A stretch of DNA of 26,811 bases from Phoronis ovalis (lineage: Eukaryota; Phoronida; Phoronidae), in the NCBI GenBank assembly GCA_028565635.1, contig JAOXYB010047835.1, positions 1 through 26,811 of the forward strand, given 5' to 3'. This document shows positions 20,402-26,811 of the stretch, piece by piece. Both the position numbers and the translations under genes were made by a program. Position 1 is the stretch's first letter; the number at the start of each line of letters is the position of its first letter. Below the pieces are notes generated by a model that saw nothing but the letters and a program-made list of their open reading frames with translations, did not search any database and was not told where the DNA came from.

Positions 20402-22290
20402 AACTTCACTATTTTCAAATAAATAAATATCACATATATATAACCAGTTAAAAAAATTATGACATCAGGAGATATCATCTGCGGTGTCAAAATAATAGAA
20501 TCGTGCAATTTGTTTAAATTTGCAAAGAAACGTTTATCCCGATAACGTTTCAATGTAACTGGTACAAAAGTATCCGTATATATTTAGTTCGCACTAAATG
20601 TTGATTTTTTTTGCTTGATGCACTATTACAAAAATTCTATCGAAAAAAAGAGTTCAAACAGAGAGCAATGATCGTTGGGTACGGATGACCAACGACGTAC
20701 TTACAACATATGGGTGAAGTTTCACTATTGCAAAGTTCTCCGAAATACTGGCTATATATAGCTTCAATGGAAGATACCCCAGTAACTCTTGATTATATGA
20801 ATGAAGTGTACGGGCGCGGGACACGAGTTATTCGCTCCTCCTGTAGTCGAAAGATATTCGTTGTCCGATATTTTTTCAGTTCAATTCTAATCAGTAGAAC
20901 GTAACAGTTGTAAAGGTATCACATTCATACTGACATTATCATGCTTGTCATACATACAAAAATAATTTATTATAATCCAGTTGTATGCGTTCTTTATTTA
21001 TCTAATATTTCCACGTAACACAAACAATGTTATCGCACTTAAAGCCCTACATGCACTAAATGTGTTCGTGGTGTGTTACGAATTTTCGATGCCAGTTAAT
21101 GTAGCTATATCAAGTGTTCGATCACTTCCGAGAAATATGATTTGTAATCACTTGAGACTTTTCTTGTGAATTTATCAAATTACATCCTACTGTATCTTTT
21201 ATCTTTATATAAGTACTTGTCCATTAGCCTTCAGTTCTTGTTCTGAAAATAGAAAGAAATAATTACGCTTTTTATAAGTAAAATCAAATTATGTATCAGT
21301 AAAAACACATGCATGCAATCTGAATTTAGGAGTACTTTTGGAAAAAATACTCAATGAATCCTAAAAAACTATTCCTTCCCAAAATAATCCCTTGGTATTT
21401 ACAGACATGGGAAGTTAATGCAGAATAGTGCAGTGCCATCTGATCGAGTTCGGGATCTGAGTGCACAATTAGTATAAATGGTTCATCACAGTCAAAGAGA
21501 ATCTATAAAGTGATGGATGAAGTGAGGGGCAGAAATGGATAATAAAAAGTTCCTTCGAATACAAAGACAGTATTAAAATCTATAGTAGTATTACTACATT
21601 CCTGACTAAAAACCTCAATTTCATAAAATCCAAAACATTTATTTAACATTTAGTAATATGTTCTAACAATAATTCGTACATATTGTAAATATCAAGATTT
21701 ATAATAAAAAACACGAAAAGCCCTCAACCAATCACAAGTACCACGCACGCACAATTGTACACGCACCAACCCACCTTGGGTAACCTCGCATAAATCAGGT
21801 GTTCCGTTTTATGAAAACATCAGTCGGATACATTGTAGCTTTTCCCAATAAATGAAATTCACCCTACATCCATACTGACAGTTATTATCGATTTGATTTT
21901 TAGTTAGCACTTAATTATAGCATATTATCTTTGTATTAGATACTTTGCACAGAATCTAATTATCTAAACAAAATAAAACGAGACTATAAATAACCTACGT
22001 TGTTTTGCCTTGGAGCAAAAAGAAACGACGACGTTAGTCAAATTTTCGAGGCTTAAAAAATTGTAACACCATACGCACTAGCTTATTTTATATAATCTTT
22101 GTAAGACATAAATATCAGATATGAGATAAAGTAGCGATAACTTGCGTATGTTTGTTGACTGTCGACATTCGCTTGGATACATTAATATTTACTATCGTAT
22201 CATAGGTATTTCTAAGATCATCTTCAGCATATTTGTGTAGTTACCCCGGCGTAGTTATCAGCATGTAGAAGGATGTAATAAAAAGCATGT
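20402..22290. other. Upstream region of the receptor gene
   Basis: No coding exon recognised. The receptor promoter or 5' UTR exons may lie here. Just upstream of Met1 on the - strand is a T-rich stretch ending in gaaaatag, which could serve as an acceptor for a 5' UTR intron, but this is not strong. The + frames at 20710-20904 and 20981-21169 look like chance. Confidence 0.5.
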
Positions 22291-22500
22291 ATCATTTTGC
22301 ATCAAAGGATACTAAAAGTAAACATTCAATATCAACTGTGTCAACCTTGGCAGGAGTCATGCCCGGTGATGCGCAGGGTGACGTACATGTCAGGCATGGT
22401 ATTTAGACGGCACATTTTTTTTAGTCCTTCCATCCACAGGTTTCAAGAAGCTGCACATAACCAAAGGAGTTGCTCAGGCTCGCCGATTGTTTATATTAAT
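22290..22500. other. GC-richer patch, function unknown
   Basis: About 22,335-22,480 stands out from its AT-rich surroundings (cttggcaggag, gcccggtgatgcgcagggtg). It could be an untranslated exon or a regulatory element. The 68-codon + frame across it resembles no family I know, so I do not call a gene. Confidence 0.3.
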
Positions 22501-23640
22501 TGATTACTCTTTAGATATGTACGCCGTTAAAAATCCAGTATTGCTAAACCACGCCTCCAATTATAGTCAAATGACAAAATGTATTTCAAAAACACTGGAG
22601 AGAAACCAATGCGTCCATCTTCGAAATACCATGCAGAAAATCAGAATAAGGTTTTAATTCTGCAAAGGTTAGGCGACTGGCTTTGTGGAATGGTGCTACG
22701 TATGGTCTAATTTCCGCGCACTCACTAGCCCAGTCCGAATTCAAACCCTAATATGTTGTAGTTGTTTTCTCGTTCAAAAAAGGGATTAAATGCTATTTTT
22801 TGGGAAGTTACGTACATAGTATATAAATAGTGTAACTTCTCTGTGTATACATTTTGAATTTTGATAGTTCTAAACAATGTTTACAACATATTTTATTTAT
22901 TTTTCATTTTCATTGGAACGTAAAAATCTGAAGCAAAATCACATGCATCTATAACAAAACAATGCAACCGTCGACAGCTACGAACACTTTTGTTACATAA
23001 ACAGGTTGTTAACCTAGACTGGACTCAGTCTGAATAATGAAGTTTGTATCAGTTGTTAACCCAACCTATAAACACGTTATGTTGTCATTAACCTCAAACT
23101 ATGATAGATTTTTCCTGTTTATCCTCTTTTATGATATTTTAACAATATTTGTTTCGTCCTAAACAGCTTGTTGTGATTCATTTTGTACAAAATTAAACTT
23201 TTCCTTTATTTTCGTTAGGGGTCATTTCGTTCAAAATTCGTTTTTTTCTTGTTTGTTATTTTTATTTGGGGTAATTAATGATATTTTAATTTTATAAACA
23301 GATTTCATTTCAGTTATACCATTCTTTACATTTTTTTTGTTTTTTCATGAACTTTTAAAAAAGTTCAAAAAACATTTTTCTTAACATAAGGTATTATTAA
23401 AATAGAAAAAAAATGGAAAACATATTATTTTATTTTTAAAACACAGGAAATGCTCCGATATTTGTTAAAAATGTAGTCAGCCAGCTTGACGCAGCTAAAA
23501 ATAGAGAAAAAGTTTGCATAAGTCTAAAAAAAGCAACAATTTATTCTTATAATGTTGTTTTAAATTCTGATTAAAATATAAATCTAATTCATTACTTAAT
23601 AAAATTTTGAAGTTTATTTTAAATTTAAATTTGTCTTGTC
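22501..23640. other. Gene-free AT-rich stretch
   Basis: A/T runs dominate, especially 23,220-23,600. No feature is supported. Confidence 0.7.
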
Positions 23641-23649
23641 AAATCCAGG

Positions 23650-23940
23650 TTCAGAGCAAAGAAGTTGAAGTTACAGGCTTGACATGTGGCATCTCCGCGG
23701 GGCAGAATGGGTTGACATTTGGGTCAAAAGGTCATTTAGAGATAAAAAGATCCAACCCCTTAAAATGGCAGGAATCTTTTCAAAAATGTTGTTTTTATGT
23801 CATTTAAAGGTCATCTCAGGCATTATGATCGAGGTCAAAAAGTCAACATCTTAAAACTGTATCAAGTAAAATGCATATGTTCTAACGCAATTCTAAGCAA
23901 CTATTTGTGTGTACTGTCCTTTCCTAAAAGGCGCATCTAG
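23650..23940 (+). mobile_element. Helentron-like repeat fragment, fourth copy (3' part)
   Basis: It matches the core of the copy at 1897 (gttacaggct, tgacat, gggtcaaaaggtcattta), shares tcaacatct-aaaa with the copy at 16845, and ends in a CCTTT/AAAGG hairpin (23918-23931) followed by GCAT, CTAG (23937-23940) and T. GCAAC lies before the hairpin, as expected for the 3' subterminal repeat. The 5' end with GGATTGCTAC is missing. Confidence 0.5.
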
Positions 23941-24840
23941 TTATATTAGATGGTATAGCTATAGTTGTGAGGGGGTGTTCCAAAAAACCGCAGATTTGCA
24001 GTAATATATATTAGCTATGATTTATTATCACGATGATCAATGTTTTTTCATTACATCGTTATATACTTTCTTTTCGTTGGCCTTTTCCTTTACAAACACC
24101 GCACAACCGTCAACGTATAATTTGAACTTTGTTATACACATATGAATAGGCTATTCCGCGTTCCCCGCGTTACAGTACACTTCACACACATACAATTTGT
24201 CACGCTATTTGTATCATTGTTAAAACAATATATATACGATATCGATTCAGTTAACGCTTGCAATACGTGGGTGCGAGAAATTGCCTGTTTTTTTGGTGCA
24301 AAGTGAGTAGTTTCCTTGTAACAGTATATAGCACGGTTGCTCCACTTAACATGGTTATACATTATTATAGTATACTAACTAATTTAATTAAATTAATTAA
24401 CTCATTAATTAATTAAAATTTAATTATTGGCACCAAAGTTCTGCGGCAACGTAAAAATTACAAGCTGTGATAGGCGACATACTCGCTACATGTAGTCCCA
24501 TAGATAGATTTACAACAGTAGGATATCGATAAATAGGTACAAACAGGTGTTTGATATTTTGAGTGTTTGATATTTTGACACAACAAATTGGTTTCCGCAT
24601 TCATTTAATATAAAAATATACTATAAATAAGATATAACATCATGATTGATAAATATATTTTTCACGTTATCCTTAGGCTTCATAATATCTCTAAAATTGT
24701 ACATGGTCTTAAAATATTAATGCGACGAAGAGTAACCTTTAATACGCATGTTCACATTAAGCATGAAATTTTGTAAATAATTTAAAATTAACAATAATTT
24801 AAGTATTTTTAAAAGGCTAAACGTGTAAAAATAATCAGCT
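23941..24840. other. Gene-free stretch with simple repeats
   Basis: It contains an AT-only TTAAT-rich block (about 24372-24427) and a perfect 16-bp tandem duplication gtgtttgatattttga (24547-24578). The 76-codon - frame at 24132-24362 is not supported by any motif. Confidence 0.65.
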
Positions 24841-24859
24841 AATGTTGTAAGTAAAAAAG

Positions 24860-25060
24860 GCATATACATAAATAGGTATATTTATATATACATATACATC
24901 CATATATGTGTGTGGGTATAAACGTATATACACACACATATACACGTACCCGGGAAACATGCTAACAAATACACATACTGGCATATGCACATGTACACAC
25001 TTACATAATACATACACACGTACACACACCCACGTACACATGCACACATACAACACAATA
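24860..25060. repeat. Compound (TA/CA/CATA)n microsatellite with hairpin
   Basis: Irregular alternating purine-pyrimidine repeat dominated by CA and TA steps. TATATGTGTGTG (24903-24914) and CACACACATATA (24931-24942) are perfect 12-bp inverted arms around a 16-nt loop. The long - strand frame across it is a product of the repeat. Confidence 0.85.
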
Positions 25061-26271
25061 TCGAAGTAAAGTACTTTAAAAGAGCAGTAAAATGTGTATA
25101 CAGTCATACCCAAGTGCTCACGTTATGCTGAAGATTGCCGTACTTTCGTAACACATGCATGTATGTAACGAGCCTATAGTCCAGGCCCTGTGCACGCCTA
25201 AAACTGAGGAAACTCTTTCATTATAATTTAAAAACAACTGAAAATTGAAATCCTAACTTTTGACATCTTAGCGAGGAAGATTCTATATACCAGTACGGAT
25301 ACTCACAAACAGTACGCAGCCGACTCCGTTACCAGGGTACACAATACAGCATAATCTTGTTTGTAAAAAACTAGTCTATGTTAATGTTTCTCTTGAGATC
25401 GAGTTTTCATCAAGTGTGAGTTCGATATCTCTCTTATTTCCTTTCAATATAATAATTTAGTTGCAGGAAGGGTATTTTTAATAGTTACGTGTGTGTCGCG
25501 TCAAGATTTTTTTATCCACGTTTTGGCCTAATTACAAAAGTGCAATAATTGTTTCATACAATAACAACAATGTTTTGTTCATAGTTCGTACCCGTATTTA
25601 AACTGTACGAAGCATGAAGGCAAAGGCAATTCGAATGTAAATTATCACCTGGTGATCGACTTTTCCATATGACTCCTCCGTAAAATATTGTTTTTGCCTA
25701 TACACATAATCAATACAATATTGGAGAAAATAGATGGTACATCTATTAAAAAATATTGAAATCTTTTAAAACAAAGACACGCTTGAGAATAAGATATATG
25801 TCGAAACAAGATAACAGTAATTTGTGTTTAATAAAGCACATAAATACTTAATCACAGTGAAGTAAACAGTTACACGATCGGAGAAAATAACACATAGAAG
25901 CCTGACAGATAAACGGATTTAGCATGACATCGTGATAGTTTCATTTATGAGACTAGTGCATGTCTTGATGGTGAGACAAGCACCTAATTGTTATAAAAAC
26001 TGCTTTTTCTTGCCGATTTTAATCAGGATAAAATCAGGTAAAATGGTTTAATTATTTAAAGTAACTGCGTAAAATGATCAGAAAAAAATCAGTCCCACCT
26101 GAGTTCCGTTAAAGAATATGCTTGTAAACTAATTTATTAAATTCCCTGTGGTATAGTTGATATTTGGGCATTTTAGATATCTACGCGTTTCAGGTATAAC
26201 TGCTACTTTATTAATATTAGCTGCTATTCCTTTGTTTGAAAACTACAGATACATACAGACCAGCAGCATAT
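25061..26271. other. Gene-free AT-rich stretch
   Basis: No exon, RNA gene or mobile element recognised by eye. Confidence 0.65.
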
Positions 26272-26351
26272 TGACGTCATACAGCAAAATGCATTTAAAC
26301 AATTTGTAGTTCTTTGTTTTCCACCACAACTTAAAATGAGTTTTACGTCAT
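26272..26351. promoter_or_regulatory. Pair of CRE-like sites
   Basis: A perfect palindromic CRE, TGACGTCA, at 26272-26279 and a related TTACGTCA at 26344-26351, 72 bp apart. CREB/ATF factors bind such sites. They lie about 145-225 bp before the candidate exon at 26496, so they could belong to its promoter if that exon is near a transcription start. Confidence 0.4.
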
Positions 26352-26495
26352 ACAATGATGACAGTAACACCTGTACGTAATCAATAAATACACAATACGC
26401 CGTCAAACACGTACGTGGCCATGAACATTGCTTTTGTTTTTATAGCATACAACTATTACTATTCTTTGGAAACTGAGTTTTATTTTATTTCACAG

Positions 26496-26739
26496 CTAAA
26501 GTTAGTAACGAAATTAATACTATGCACGCAACACAGAAAGTTCCAAGAAGGTGTTATGAAACAGTCTATAACACCACGTATGTTGGGAAAACGACGACTG
26601 TAAGACCTGTGGTTTTTCGTGATGTACCATCTAAGGTTTTGAAAAATGTTCCAATGATAAAACAACGGAATCCATGGGACCTCGGTGGTTTAACAAAGCA
26701 TCAACAAAATCCATACACGACATCAATGTTAGCACAAAA
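26496..26739 (+). CDS. Probable exon of an unrecognised gene
   Basis: A pyrimidine-rich acceptor (ttttatttcacag, ending 26495) and a consensus donor GTAAGT (26740-26745) enclose a frame open throughout, entering with two bases of a split codon and leaving in phase 2. It encodes about 80 basic, Tyr/Pro/Thr-rich residues without membrane segments, including TVYNTTYVGKTTTVRP and IKQRNPWDLGGLTKHQQNPY. The codon choice looks coding. An alternative is a first coding exon starting at Met 26522. The repetitive Tyr/Pro/Lys texture recalls small axonemal microtubule-associated proteins, but that is an impression only and I assign no function. Confidence 0.45.
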
Positions 26740-26811
26740 GTAAGTCACTTCTGTGACATCTTTGTCTACATCACAAAAAGGAAACTGTTTGGAATGTACT
26801 TTGTATATTAT

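Noticed and set aside
20710-20904. 64-codon + frame upstream of the receptor gene
   Set aside because: No family similarity, no splice signals, and located where receptor regulatory or 5' UTR sequence is expected.
24835-25113. 92-codon - frame rich in Val, Tyr and Cys
   Set aside because: A translation of the TG/TA microsatellite; low-complexity artefact.

Overview
This is nuclear DNA of a bilaterian invertebrate. It is AT-rich, has eight spliced exons of one gene with GT-AG introns of about 0.26 to 3.9 kb, a single-exon receptor gene, long gene-poor stretches and dispersed repeats. The receptor is closest to the invertebrate beta-type octopamine receptors as I know that family. The repeat style and the regional CpG pattern suggest a marine lophotrochozoan or ambulacrarian, but the sequence does not fix the phylum. 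There is no sign of prokaryotic or viral genes.

Left part (about 1-13,200, + strand): eight exons covering residues after TM1 through the stop codon of an SLC7 amino-acid transporter of the LAT / y+LAT clade (the light chain of heteromeric transporters). The 437 residues read straight across all seven introns with matching phases. The first coding exon, expected to carry the N-terminus and TM1, lies left of the window. A long, T-rich 3' UTR is likely, with candidate polyadenylation signals near 11.36 kb and 13.16 kb. Intron 1 and the next intron hold a 350-bp element bounded by inverted repeats, a Helentron-like (HINE-type) element and a possible tRNA-derived SINE fossil.

Middle (about 13,300-19,000): no convincing gene. 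CpG dinucleotides become about three times more frequent just after 13.3 kb by hand count, which fits the end of a CpG-depleted (probably germline-methylated) transcription unit. Two further pieces of the Helentron-like family lie at 16.8-17.7 kb.

Right part: an intact 451-codon rhodopsin-type amine GPCR on the - strand (20401 to 19046), then about 6 kb of AT-rich intergenic DNA with another repeat fragment, microsatellites and a TG/CA hairpin. At the right edge (26496-26739, + strand) is a probable exon of a third gene that I do not recognise, preceded by two CRE-like sites. The transporter and the receptor have no evident functional link; they are simply neighbours transcribed convergently. 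I found no new multi-gene system; the most interesting material is the repeat family with nuclear-receptor half-sites and the sharp CpG boundary.
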